A stretch of 10,645 nt of DNA from Larix sibirica (GCA_004151065.3 NWUY0303887494.1:1-10645); one strand, 5' to 3'; positions 1 to 7,762 are shown, numbered from the stretch's first letter. The notes: generated by a model from the sequence alone, not told the origin. Translations and numbers: made by a program.

Positions 1-16
1 TATGCTTCTGAGCATT

Positions 17-110
17 GCTTAAGCTACGTTACAGGGAAAACGTATTTTAAGCTACATTACAGAGCGTAGCTTAAGCTACGCTTGCATTGTAACGTTTCTC
101 AAGCAACATT
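17..110. repeat. Short repeats around a perfect 20-nt palindrome
   Basis: The word TTAAGCTAC followed by G/A and TTACAG occurs at 19-34 and 47-62, a 28-bp spacing. A third, divergent copy begins at 71. The third copy sits inside a perfect 20-nt palindrome at 63-82, centred between 72 and 73 on CTTAAG. TGTAACG near 90 is the inverse of CGTTACA near 28. Clustered inverted and direct words of this kind are common at ends of MITEs or other DNA transposons, or inside satellite-like repeats. The left side is cut by the window edge, so the type cannot be decided. Confidence 0.5.
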
Positions 111-790
111 AAATTAAATTTTCGTCAATTCTTTGTCTAGTTTTCCACCCTCTCAACCTTAGTTCAACGTTGAAAATTTATATTTTTATTAAAGGTTGGT
201 ACAAACATCGGATTGGGACCCCAAATGTAGTAGTGATAGTGTATTTTATCAACAGGATGGTATGTGATGCATTTGCACATTGGATATGGCTTACTCAATG
301 GTTGTTTGACCTCATTTAGATGCTTGCATGATACTCTTCCCATAGGACATTACATATCTTCATATGGTTTTGGTGGCATTCTACATGATGGCCACATGGA
401 GATGGTTGCTTGCTTGGAGAACACCCTATGTTGGAGGAGCATTTTGCATCATGGAGGAGAGCATTGGGCCCTAGACAACATGGTATAGATTGAATGCTTG
501 CATAAAGTATTGGAGTTGACATGGGATACCTAGGTTGCAACAATGTTCATGCAGGGAGAGTGGACCCAATGGAGAACATGGCTTAGGAGATTCATTTGAA
601 AATTTGGAAGCTTGTAGAACATTTGATACACCTCATGGAGCACCCTCACATTTGGATCATTGCTTGTGAATGACATTACTTTACGACTCATCATGTGTAC
701 CCTTGGATTGTAGCATTGCACATGTGTGAGCCTACATGTGTTAATGTAGATTGCGTGTAAGGGCATTAGCCCACATATGTATTGTTGGCC
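111..790. other. Gene-free stretch, repeat-like
   Basis: No credible gene is seen. The longest frame (about 264-488, plus strand) begins with GTG rather than ATG. It is low in charged residues, rich in His, Gly, Leu and Cys, and shows no family motif. Words such as ATGGAG, TTGCTTG and CATTTGGA recur and give it a degenerate internal-repeat texture. Near 759-773 there is a small GGGC/GCCC hairpin. It could be the U3 part of an LTR whose leader lies just downstream, but no second LTR copy is in the window. Confidence 0.4.
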
Positions 791-1180
791 TCCCTTACTC
801 AAAGATATAGAGGAAAGAGAGAGTCAAGTTTACTCACTCATTAATTCTTGTCTTAAAATTTGTGATCAAGAGGAACACAACAATTCTCCTCTCTATTTTG
901 GATCTTCTATTGTACTCTCTCTCGCGCGCGAAGTCATTAGGGTTTCTTGAGCTTCTTGGAGCATCTTGAATACTAGGGTTAAGTTTTAATCTCTAGGAGC
1001 TTGGAGTTAGGATTTTGATATGAAACCCTAGGTTATAATTGTTGAAGTGAAGAAGAAGAGGAGACATATTGCCTTGGAGGATATGCTTGTTTGATGCATG
1101 CTTGTTATATCTCCTCGGTATGAGCTAGGGTTTTCTTTGTTTTCCCTAGTTAGAGTTTTGGAGAAATGATTGATTGTACT
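790..1180 (+). promoter_or_regulatory. Transcript-leader-like segment with three telo-boxes
   Basis: The segment contains a GA-rich run near 810-825, pyrimidine-rich stretches and a CT-to-CG run at 915-930. It also has three exact copies of the plant telo-box AAACCCTA or its complement, at 938-945, 1023-1030 and 1126-1133, plus a near copy around 974. In plants such boxes are known upstream of, or in the leaders of, translation-related genes, and they also occur in LTR leaders. No ATG frame of useful length follows, so this is either the R/U5 part of an unpaired LTR or a dead promoter/leader. The assignment is inferred from composition and motifs only. Confidence 0.3.
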
Positions 1181-1525
1181 AGTCGTGTGATAAAGCTATG
1201 GTATGTACATGAAATTCATTTTTATGCATATTAATGAAGTTTGCAATTTCTCGATACTTGTGTAGTTGCATATTTGATTTTCAACCATCCAATTTTTCAC
1301 AGTTTTGAAATTTCCACACTTCCATGTCTTGTTTATTTGACATAAGTTAAGAATAAGGGTGATTGTGTAAAGTGATTTTACATTATAATTGAAAAATGGT
1401 AGATTTGTTGATGTATTTATTGTTGTCAAACATGATTTTCATATTTATTATATGCATGATAAGATTGCTCTATAGGGTTTAAACTTATTAGAACACTTTG
1501 GTATCTTTTCTCTTGAATTTATTGG
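1181..1525. other. AT-rich gene-free stretch
   Basis: T-rich sequence with no coding frame that starts at ATG and shows a recognisable motif, and no notable repeat. It forms the left flank of the copia insertion. The bases just before the LTR (1521-1525, ATTGG) would be the left target-site duplication. Confidence 0.5.
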
Positions 1526-1721
1526 TGAACGTGCACACTCATTTGCATCTCTTTTGCAATTCTAAAGGACAATGGCGTTTCTATTGGAGGCCTCCCTCCA
1601 ATTTTAGGGTCAAGGGTGCACTTGCATGGTCAAACCCCATTTTTTAAGGTCAAAGGTACCCTCATAACCAATTAACCCCCTTTTTGGGGATTTGTGCACT
1701 TAAGTTAAACAATTTTGGCTC

Positions 1722-1830
1722 AGTTAAGTACCTAATTGCACCCTAGTTACTATTTTGGTTAAGTTAACCAATTAATTAGCTATTTTCACTTAGTTAACCA
1801 CCTAATGCACCCTAGTTGGCTAAATTTGGT
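1722..1830 (+). repeat. 70-bp sub-repeats inside the 5' LTR U3
   Basis: AGTTAA, then CCTAAT, TGCACCCTAGTT and a TTTGG-containing end recur at 1722-1759 and 1792-1830, a period of about 70 bp. The same pair is found in the right LTR (3702-3810), so the duplication is older than this insertion. Tandem units in LTR U3 regions often carry promoter or enhancer elements; no particular factor site can be assigned here. Confidence 0.6.
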
Positions 1831-2163
1831 CTAGTAACACTCCAATTTGACATGCATGTCCAGTTAAATACTAGTTGCTCATGCATGATTGAGTTAACTA
1901 CCTCACGGGGCAATTCTAGGACCACTTAACCTCCGCTACACTTGCATGACCTAGTTTACTTCCTAAGGAGGGCACATTTGTCTAATTTTGTGACACAAGC
2001 ACCTCTATTTATCAGTTCTAGGTTTAGTTAAACCCTAATAGCACTTGCGTGGTCAAGGCAACTCCTTGAGGAGGGCACATTTGAACATTGAAAGTGATTT
2101 CTCTTAGGTTTAATAAACTCTTTATAATACTTGTGCATGTAATTAATCCCAAGCTTGGTTATC

Positions 2164-2171
2164 TATATATG
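2164..2171 (+). promoter_or_regulatory. TATA box of the 5' LTR
   Basis: TATATATG lies about 170 bp before the LTR end and is kept in the right LTR at 4105-4112, although the surroundings have diverged. Position and conservation fit the Pol II promoter that would start the retrotransposon transcript a few tens of bases downstream, near the conserved GCATTCATTCAT word. Confidence 0.6.
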
Positions 2172-2342
2172 AAGGCTTGCATCTTATTGATTAAGCATTC
2201 ATTCATGTACTCTCTATACCATTCATTGGTTAGTAAAGATTAAAATGTTAGGATTAATTCTTGTATTATTTTCTCTTATATGTATTGCTAACTATTTCAC
2301 TGCTCCATTCAGCTTCTAGATGCATTGGTTCAAAATCTTGCA

Positions 2343-2354
2343 TGGTATCAAAGC
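2343..2354 (+). other. Primer-binding site for initiator Met-tRNA
   Basis: TGGTATCAAAGC begins at the base after the LTR terminal CA. The usual plant copia PBS is TGGTATCAGAGC, complementary to the 3' end of initiator methionine tRNA, so there is one mismatch (G to A at 2351). It primes minus-strand DNA synthesis, sets the element's orientation as plus, and fixes the left LTR end. Confidence 0.88.
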
Positions 2355-2400
2355 CTTGATGATTCTAAAGAACTTTAGATAGAGCTTAGAGTTCAAGGTC

Positions 2401-2760
2401 ATGATGGATCAATCTCCCCAGTTAATTCTTACTCCATTCAACTACTTTCAATGCAAAACTAAGATTGTGAATGTATTGCATAGAAAAGGCCTCTACAAGA
2501 TCACAATGGGAATAGAGACTACGCCAAATTATGTTGTGGAAAAGACAAGATGGTTTAATCGGATGAATGGATCTTTTGGATTAATGTGTCTCAATTTCTC
2601 CTGACCTCCTATATCACATTCATACTGAAAGTTTCGACCAAATTAGAAGGACTTTTTCATAATCAGGGTGAGATGTGAGGACATCAACTAGAGGATGAGC
2701 TCAACAATTTGAGCCCAAGAACTATTCGAGATTTCTTCAAAGATTTTGAACCACACTCTC
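2401..2760 (+). pseudogene. gag: Broken copia Gag (UBN2/DUF4219-type) remnant
   Basis: Gag coats the retrotransposon RNA in the virus-like particle. The frame starts at ATG 2401, 46 bases after the primer-binding site. Early residues show the N-terminal copia Gag pattern: a short lead, LTPFNY, then a hydrophobic/basic helix with LHRKGLYKI, and WFNRMNGSFGLMCL further on. Around 2590-2600 a shift of one base moves the recognisable part (SPDLLYHI) to another frame. A second shift near 2640 brings GHQLEDELNNLSP and IRDFFKDF, typical of the helical core. TGA at 2676-2678 replaces a sense codon in that third frame. At least two frameshifts and one nonsense codon make it non-functional, and the C-terminal half and zinc knuckle are missing. 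Confidence 0.82.
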
Positions 2761-2819
2761 CCATGCTCAAGAACTATCCAAGACTTCTTTACATAATTTG
2801 AATCACACTCTCCCATCTT
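2716..2819 (+). repeat. 52-bp tandem duplication in the gag remnant
   Basis: CAAGAACTAT starts both 2716 and 2768, and both units end in CACACTCTCCCAT near 2764 and 2816. About 42 of 52 bases agree by eye. The unit length is not a multiple of three, so the duplication itself breaks the gag frame. Its divergence shows it happened long ago, possibly before insertion of this copy. Confidence 0.75.
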
Positions 2820-2820
2820 A

Positions 2821-3012
2821 ATGGGAGATGATACACCAGCTCAAATCAACCATTTAGCTAAGGGAGAACTTGCTACATATCCAACTCTTATTGATGACGA
2901 TCTCATTGATATATCTTCAATTGCCTCAAGTGATATTTCAGATTTGCATGTAAAATTTGTTGATATATCCACTTTGGGCACAACAAACTTCTTATGCAAT
3001 AGGGTGATCTAG
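2821..3012 (+). pseudogene. Copia internal remnant, possibly integrase-RT linker
   Basis: An ATG frame of 63 residues lies between the gag remnant and the RT remnant. It is acidic (IDDDLIDISSIASSDISDL near residues 23-41) with no cysteines or histidines arranged as in integrase or zinc knuckles. In copia polyproteins the segment between the integrase and reverse transcriptase domains is poorly conserved, acidic and Ser/Pro-rich, so position and composition suggest that linker. No catalytic motif is visible and the assignment is inferred. It could also be chance open sequence. Confidence 0.35.
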
Positions 3013-3110
3013 TAGGAGATCCAACAAATACATGATAGACCCATTCACATTCTCAAAGTGAATATCGTGCACTCACTGCCTCAGAGCCCTTGATGCCCAT
3101 CCATAGTTAT

Positions 3111-3260
3111 ATGGTCAATATAAGAGATCCACATACTTTTTCAATAGTAGTAGGAAATCCATATTGGGATACTACCATGAAGGAGGAGCATCGGTGTGAC
3201 GAAGAAACAACCTTGGAAACCATATCCCCTACTCCTTGGTATGAGACTTTCATGAAGTAA
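3111..3260 (+). pseudogene. Reverse transcriptase N-terminal remnant (copia type)
   Basis: The 49-residue frame from ATG 3111 to TAA 3258-3260 resembles the start of the copia RT domain (RVT_2). It has MVNIRDPHTFS, then GNPYWDTTMKEE, matching the usual 'DP.W..AM..E' signature, followed by a degenerate ETTLETISPTP where copia proteins have 'N.TW.LV.LP'. The YVDD-containing catalytic region and RNase H are absent downstream. This remnant sits only about 350 bp after gag, so protease and integrase were deleted from the lineage. Confidence 0.65.
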
Positions 3261-3488
3261 GTGGAAGTATAGATCAAAGTTGGCAATATATGGACATGCG
3301 AGTGATCATAGCTGAAGATGATTGCCAAAGTCTACTCAACACTATCCTCTTTTTGTAGGGGGGTTTTTCCACTGAGTTCTCTCTTTTCCTACTTTTTGGG
3401 GATATTCTTTACGTACTTGAGTAACTAACATGGATACATATTGCTGATACCCAATTGTTTGTGCAACATTCTCATCTAAATTAGGCTT

Positions 3489-3497
3489 AAAGATAGG
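3489..3497 (+). other. Candidate polypurine tract
   Basis: AAAGATAGG lies directly before the TG that most plausibly starts the 3' LTR. Eight of nine bases are purines. It would prime plus-strand synthesis. It is weaker than typical tracts, consistent with decay. A stronger G-run near 3358-3362 lies too far from the aligned LTR start. Confidence 0.45.
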
Positions 3498-4287
3498 TGT
3501 CGATGTACTTGCACACTCATTTTGCATCTCTTTTCCATTTCTAGGGGACAATAGTGCTTATACTGGAGTTCTCCCCATGATTTTAGGGTCAATGACATAC
3601 TTGCATGGTCAAAACCCCTTTCTTAGGGCCACAAGTGCCCTCATAGCTAGTTAACCCCCCTTTTTAGGGATTTGCATACTTAAGTTAAGTAGTTTCAACA
3701 TAGTTAACTGCTTAGTGCAGCCTAGTTGGCTATTTTGGCTCAGTGAACTAACTAATTGGTTTTTTGGACTTAGTTTACGACCTAATGCACCCTAGTTGGC
3801 TAAATTTGGCCCACTAACATTGGTTGCTCATGCATGATTGAGTTAACTACCTCATAAGGTATTTCTAGGCCCAATTAACCTTTGCTACACTTTCATGACC
3901 TAGCTTACTTCTTAAGGAGGGTGCACTTGTCAAATGTTACCACAAAAACACCTTTCTTTATCAATTCTAGGGCCAGTTAAGCACCAACAACACTTGCATG
4001 GTCAACACAACTCCCTAAGGAGGGCATATTTGACCATTCAAGGTGATTGCACTTAGGTCTAACAAGTTTTATGCTTGTGTATGTAATTAAGCCTCAACGT
4101 TACCTATATATGAAGACTTGTATCTCATTAATCTAGCATTCATTCATATACTCTCAAGTTTGAGTATCCACTAGTTAATAAAGATTACATCGTTTGAATA
4201 ATTTCTTGTATTCTTTTCTCTTCTATGTATTACTAACTGTTTTACTACTCCATTTAGCTTCTAGATCCATTGGTTCAAAATCTCACA
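3498..4287 (+). repeat. 3' LTR of the copia element
   Basis: It is colinear with 1526-2342, including the U3 sub-repeats (3702-3810), TATATATG at 4105-4112 and a tail ending in CA at 4287. The start is placed at TG 3498, after the purine tract. TG 3504 is an alternative that aligns base for base with the left copy. An AATAAAG word (4177-4183) about 70 bp after the TATA box is a possible polyadenylation signal for the element's RNA; the left copy has AGTAAA at the matching place. Confidence 0.85.
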
Positions 4288-4700
4288 AAATTATTTGGTG
4301 GATTAGGTTTGTTAAGAGTTGAAATATTGTTCATTATATATTTATATTTCATAGCATCCCCAAGACTAAAAATTCACAGGGTTAAGATCTAGAAAATTTC
4401 TAATTAAAACTTTAAATTTCTGTTTTCTACACTTCCCTACTCCAACTCCTTGAATACGGCTAAGGAGCACCCTTGTGCCATGAATGGATGTTGGAAATAA
4501 GATGTCATTTGTTTCCGCTTATTGTGATCGACTACCATAAAAATAGGCTCAGAATAGCAAACAATTTGCTTGGAATAGCCATCAAGAATTGCGCCCTTCA
4601 TGGTGGGATAAATGCTGACATTAACAACTCTCTTTACTATTGAAGATAGCATGTGTGGAGTGCCTACCTTGTCATCATTAATGCTCTGCCCCACTACGAT
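4288..4700. other. Spacer between copia element and unknown repeat
   Basis: AT-rich at first, then mixed composition. A minus-strand open stretch covers about 4437-4754 but begins without an ATG (its displayed start is TTG). It ends in AVFKELE before a stop and resembles no family I know. I treat it as non-coding. Confidence 0.35.
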
Positions 4701-5620
4701 CCTGATGTTAAAATAAATACTCTTGGAAAAGGTCAGAAAAGGCAAGGAATCTGCCTAGAATAGACGCCTATTGTTGCGTTTGACATTAAACAAAGCTGAA
4801 ATGAGAATATAGCTGTTGATATTGATTTCCCTCCAGATCTGCACCCTTTGCTAGAAACACCTCTTGAAATCAACTTGGTTGTTGCCCAGATAAATAGACT
4901 AAACATGACATTTTAATTCAAAATCTATGCCAAAGTGTTGTCTAAATGCGCCATTACTGCTAAGAATAACATTTGTAAAGCTTGCCTTCTAATGGTTTCA
5001 AACTTAAGGTAATAACAACACCTCTTGCCCAAATAAAACGCTTTCTTAGCTGCTGCTAATAACCAATAGATTACTTCCTTGGGAAATATGACAACACGTT
5101 GCTACAGGAACAACAATGAATTTCATCCTGCTGGAAATTAGCTTTAATTTGCTAGTTTGATCCTTCATTGTTCCTCTTCCTTTTCCCCAAAATTTGATTT
5201 TTATCTTGTCGTTGATTTCTCTTTGCAAACTATGCCATATATTGCTGGGAATGGCATTCCTTCCATAGTAAATCTGCATGCGAAAGTGTGCCAATGGTTT
5301 TTTCCATATTGCTTCTCAGAAATGACCTTCAAATCTGCTTGGAAAGATATCAAATTTGTCTGGGATTATCTTCTATTACCTGGAAATGATCTCGGGAATC
5401 GAGATTTCTACCAAACCTTTATTGGAAATCTGAACTGTCCATCCTTCTTCTGCTGCCATTGTGGGTTGATTTTTTTACCATGAAATCTTTAAGGGCTGAT
5501 CCGGAAATGTTGTTGGAGTGAAAAGTTCAGTGTACTTCGGAGTGGGGATAATGGTTTGATATCAATCTTGATTCCGTTTAACAGTGGATCTGCTAGAAAA
5601 GTATATTTACTGTTAATAGT
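4701..5620. repeat. Unknown ~920-bp repeat, copy A
   Basis: It is colinear with 6252-7170. Shared words run along the whole length: GATTTCCCTCCAGA near 4825, AATCTATGCCAA near 4922, GCTAAGAATAACA near 4960, GGAAATATGACAA near 5080, CCTGCTGGAAATTAGCTTTA near 5128, TGCTTCTAGA-like sequence near 5310, ATCCTTCTTCT near 5441 and AGGGCTGATCC near 5490. Identity is roughly 65-70% by eye. Frames on either strand are short, start at non-ATG codons or are interrupted, and are conserved no better as protein than as DNA. It may be an LTR of an unrecognised element, an ancient tandem duplication or a non-coding transposon. Confidence 0.7.
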
Positions 5621-6251
5621 GACTCCATCTTGGGAACAATATCCCCACGTAGATGCTGAAAATCCCAAAATCTCTGGCTGATAGTAAAATCTGTGATAAA
5701 AAATAGTCTCGGGACATGTCAATGACTAAAATCACCCCATGACCTGACTCTGACAAACTTAAATTTTTCATACGACACTCCCCACACTCTTGACACGACT
5801 TCTAAAAACTTGATACTCAAACACATGTACCTACTAACTCAAATGCATCAATAACTCGTATCTTTTGCAGTACTCTAAGTTGGAAGACATGACTCGAAAC
5901 GACTCTCCATGGCTGAATACAATTTTTTACTCTTTACCATCAAAGAAGACTTCTTTCCAAGTTATCTTTCACTCTAGTATCACAAACAAGCAATATTTTT
6001 TCTGCAATTCTACTTCTAATTTCATTAAAAAAATAACAAAATTATAAAAGAGAAGGAAAAAAACAATTACTGAAACAATAGTCACTAAAAAAGTCTGATA
6101 AATATATTTTTTGCCAAGTTTAACAGATGAGTATTCACTTGGTATACTGGCAGAATAAAGTGTGTTATGAAATAGGCACGAAAATTTTGAAATTCCAGAC
6201 TTGGTGAGACGCCCTTCTGCAATCGAATGCACTACCAACTTGCTACCCTGG
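5621..6251. other. AT-rich spacer between repeat copies A and B
   Basis: It contains homopolymer A and T runs (near 5995-6110) and no ATG frame with a recognisable domain. A pyrimidine-rich CTTTTGCAG near 5861-5869 looks like a splice acceptor but has no coding partner. If A and B are LTRs, this is the internal region. No canonical primer-binding site is seen next to either inner boundary. Confidence 0.4.
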
Positions 6252-7170
6252 CGCTGTAATAAACACCCTTGAAACAGATGAGAGAAGGTAAACGATCTTC
6301 ACAGGATAGCCACCTAATGTTGCCTCTGACATTAAAAAATGGCTGAAATGGGTCAGCCTGCATTTGATTTCCCTCCAGACCTGCACCCTTCATCGCTAGA
6401 AACACCTGCGTGCCTAGGTTACTGCCTAGATAAGCAGCATTGAATATCAACCTTTTATCTCGAAATCTATGCCAAGGTATTGTCTGAATGTGCCCAAGAG
6501 TGTGCCATTATTGCTAAGAATAACACTGTAAAAGTTCTTATAAAGGCTGCCAACTTGAAGGTGATAGCAGAACCCCATGCTCGAACAGAGAGCTCTACTA
6601 GGTGCTGCTGCTAACAACCAGCAGATAACCTCCAGGGGAAATATGACAAACATGCTATGATGCTACTACAGGAACATCCTGCTGGAAATTAGCTTTAATT
6701 TGCTGGTTCAAATCCTCGTGAGTCGTTGTCTTCTTCGTTTTCCCAGAAATCCAATCTTTCTCACGCTGTTGATTTCTTGAAAATCGTGCCAACTGTCGCC
6801 GGGAATAACGTAACTTCTACTGTAAATCTACCTCGTGTAGTGTGCAGATGGCTTCTGCCACATTGCTTCTAGAAACTTCAGATGTGTTGGAAAAAATCTT
6901 GAGATTTGTTTAGAATGATCTTCTACTGCTGCTGGGAAGACCTTGAGATTTTTGATAAAAGCCTCTGCTGGATATCTGAACTATTCATCCTTCTTCTATT
7001 GCCACTGTGTGTTGATTATTTTGCCCTCAAATCTGAGAGCTGATCCAGAAAGACAGTTGAAGTGGAATGTTGAGCGCACTTCGGAGTGCGGTAATGCATC
7101 GATCCTCTTTGGTGTCAATTTTGATCTTAATGGTGCTTCTGCGGTAAGTGCAGATGTACTATTAACATAA
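6252..7170. repeat. Unknown ~920-bp repeat, copy B
   Basis: It is the direct-orientation partner of 4701-5620 with almost the same length (919 versus 920 bp) and begins at TGTAATAAACAC, against TGTTAAAATAAATAC in A. It keeps the most GC and looks less decayed. It holds a CTGCTG/CAGCAG hairpin (6605-6624), reduced in copy A, and a GGTTCAAATCC word (6705-6715) that resembles a Pol III box B but has no matching box A at tRNA-like spacing. Open stretches here (about 6232-6653 minus, 6943-7170 plus) carry no motif I recognise. Confidence 0.7.
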
Positions 7171-7447
7171 ACCCAAAATAAAAAGGATGCTGGAATGACA
7201 TTGCCCTCAGAAGGTAAACCCCTACCACAAGTTCATTAGATTCAACTCAGACGCAGATGCTAAAGTAAACAAAGATGTTGATCTCCCAGAAAGAAGAACT
7301 CATAATACTAAGCTATGGAAACTCACAGGTAGAAGGGGATGATCCATCACTTAGCAAAACTAATGGAAAACCGGAATAAAAGTATGAGCTTGCAGCGGAA
7401 GAAGACACTACAAGCCATAAGAGGCATGGTATAAGCAGTGTTTTCAT
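7171..7447. other. Gene-free stretch
   Basis: Mixed-composition sequence with short frames only. I see no repeat or regulatory structure in it. Weak similarity of CGCAGATGCT near 7253 to a word after copy A (near 5650) suggests that the duplicated unit may once have extended further. Confidence 0.35.
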
Positions 7448-7578
7448 ACTTGGTCAACTTGGACTCGGCCTCGGCTGAGTTGACCAAGTTGGCTGATGCC
7501 CGTATTCCCTTAAACTGGTCTGGGTGACCAGTTGAATACCGAATCAGTTAACTCAGATAAGTCAATGTCTAACTAGAC
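7448..7578. repeat. Three consecutive hairpins
   Basis: First hairpin: ACTTGGTCAACT (7448-7459) pairs perfectly with 7478-7489 across an 18-nt GC-rich loop. Second: AACTGGTC (7513-7520) pairs with GACCAGTT (7526-7533) over a 5-nt loop, and GTATTC (7502-7507) pairs with GAATAC (7534-7539), giving a 14-bp stem with one 5-nt bulge. Third: GTCTA/TAGAC at 7567-7578. The first and second share GGTCA/TGACC core words. They could be internal inverted repeats of a small transposon or a structured transcript. No open frame is associated with them. Confidence 0.65.
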
Positions 7579-7613
7579 AGCGTTCACATGTGAAACTTAA
7601 TTTTTAAATTTTA

Positions 7614-7680
7614 AATTCAAGCTATGCCTCAAGATAGACACACTTTTTTTGAATTCAAGCTATGCCACAAGATAGACACA
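7614..7680. repeat. 29-bp direct repeat, 38-bp period
   Basis: AATTCAAGCTATGCC begins both units (7614-7642 and 7652-7680), which also share CAAGATAGACACA and differ at a single base. They are separated by 9 bp containing a T run. High identity means a young duplication compared with the other repeats in this window. Confidence 0.85.
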
Positions 7681-7682
7681 AA

Positions 7683-7721
7683 CTCAACCATGCTAACAAA
7701 TGGTTGAGAGAATATCTCAAC
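7683..7721. repeat. Two overlapping, mutually exclusive hairpins
   Basis: CTCAACCAT (7683-7691) pairs with ATGGTTGAG (7700-7708). Alternatively GTTGAGA (7703-7709) pairs with TCTCAAC (7715-7721). The two stems use the same middle arm, so only one can form at a time. This may simply reflect three copies of a CTCAAC word. Confidence 0.55.
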
Positions 7722-7762
7722 GACACACCTAAATAAGAGACTTGGTAGGAGACAATCTCTAT

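Larger units (their letters stand above)
1526..2342 (+). repeat. 5' LTR of the copia element
   Basis: It aligns along its whole length with 3498-4287. Shared landmarks are TTGCACACTC-type sequence at the start, GTTAACCCCC-like runs, TGCTCATGCATGATTGAG near 1875, the TATATATG box, and a shared tail of TTCTAGAT, CATTGGTTCAAAATCT and CA. The start at TG 1526 is the first base where the copies align plausibly (TGAACG here, TGTACT in the other copy). The end at 2342 is firm because the primer-binding site follows directly. It is about 27 bp longer than the right LTR, mainly because of about 30 bp near 1836-1865 that the right copy lacks. Confidence 0.87.
1526..4287 (+). mobile_element. Non-autonomous, decayed Ty1/copia LTR retrotransposon
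   Basis: Two related sequences of about 0.8 kb in direct orientation flank an internal region of only about 1.15 kb. The left copy ends in CA and is followed at once by a plant initiator-Met tRNA primer-binding site. The internal part carries, in order, a broken copia-type gag, a linker-like frame and a reverse transcriptase N-terminal remnant, all on the plus strand. Complete copia elements have about 4 kb inside, so protease, integrase core and most of RT/RNase H have been lost. The LTRs match at roughly three quarters of positions by eye, which means an old insertion. The expected 5-bp target duplication is not found: ATTGG on the left, AAATT on the right. It cannot encode active proteins. 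Confidence 0.88.

Noticed and set aside
316-802. Overlapping minus-strand open stretches near the left edge
   Set aside because: They show no domain pattern, low-quality starts, and overlap with an equally open plus-strand frame; the region has a repeat-like texture.
3354-3362. G-run GTAGGGGGG as polypurine tract
   Set aside because: It lies about 140 bp before the point where the LTR copies begin to align, and no TG start follows it.
4437-4754. 102-codon minus-strand open stretch next to the copia element
   Set aside because: Its apparent start is TTG, an in-frame TAG lies just upstream, no ATG precedes most of the frame, and no motif or family is recognisable.
5157-5483. 108-codon plus-strand open stretch in repeat copy A
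   Set aside because: It starts with TTG, overlaps a minus-strand frame, and the corresponding part of copy B is not open in the same way. It is more likely chance openness in a repeat.
6190-6255. Minus-strand tRNA-like words (TAGCAAGTTGGTAGTGC)
   Set aside because: Box A is one base short, no box B follows at the right distance, and the acceptor and anticodon stems do not pair.
6447-6653. Minus-strand frame in copy B with a hydrophobic start (EVICWLLAAAP)
   Set aside because: Copy A has a similar residue pattern, but similarity is no stronger in protein than in DNA and the frame is broken in A. There is no known domain.
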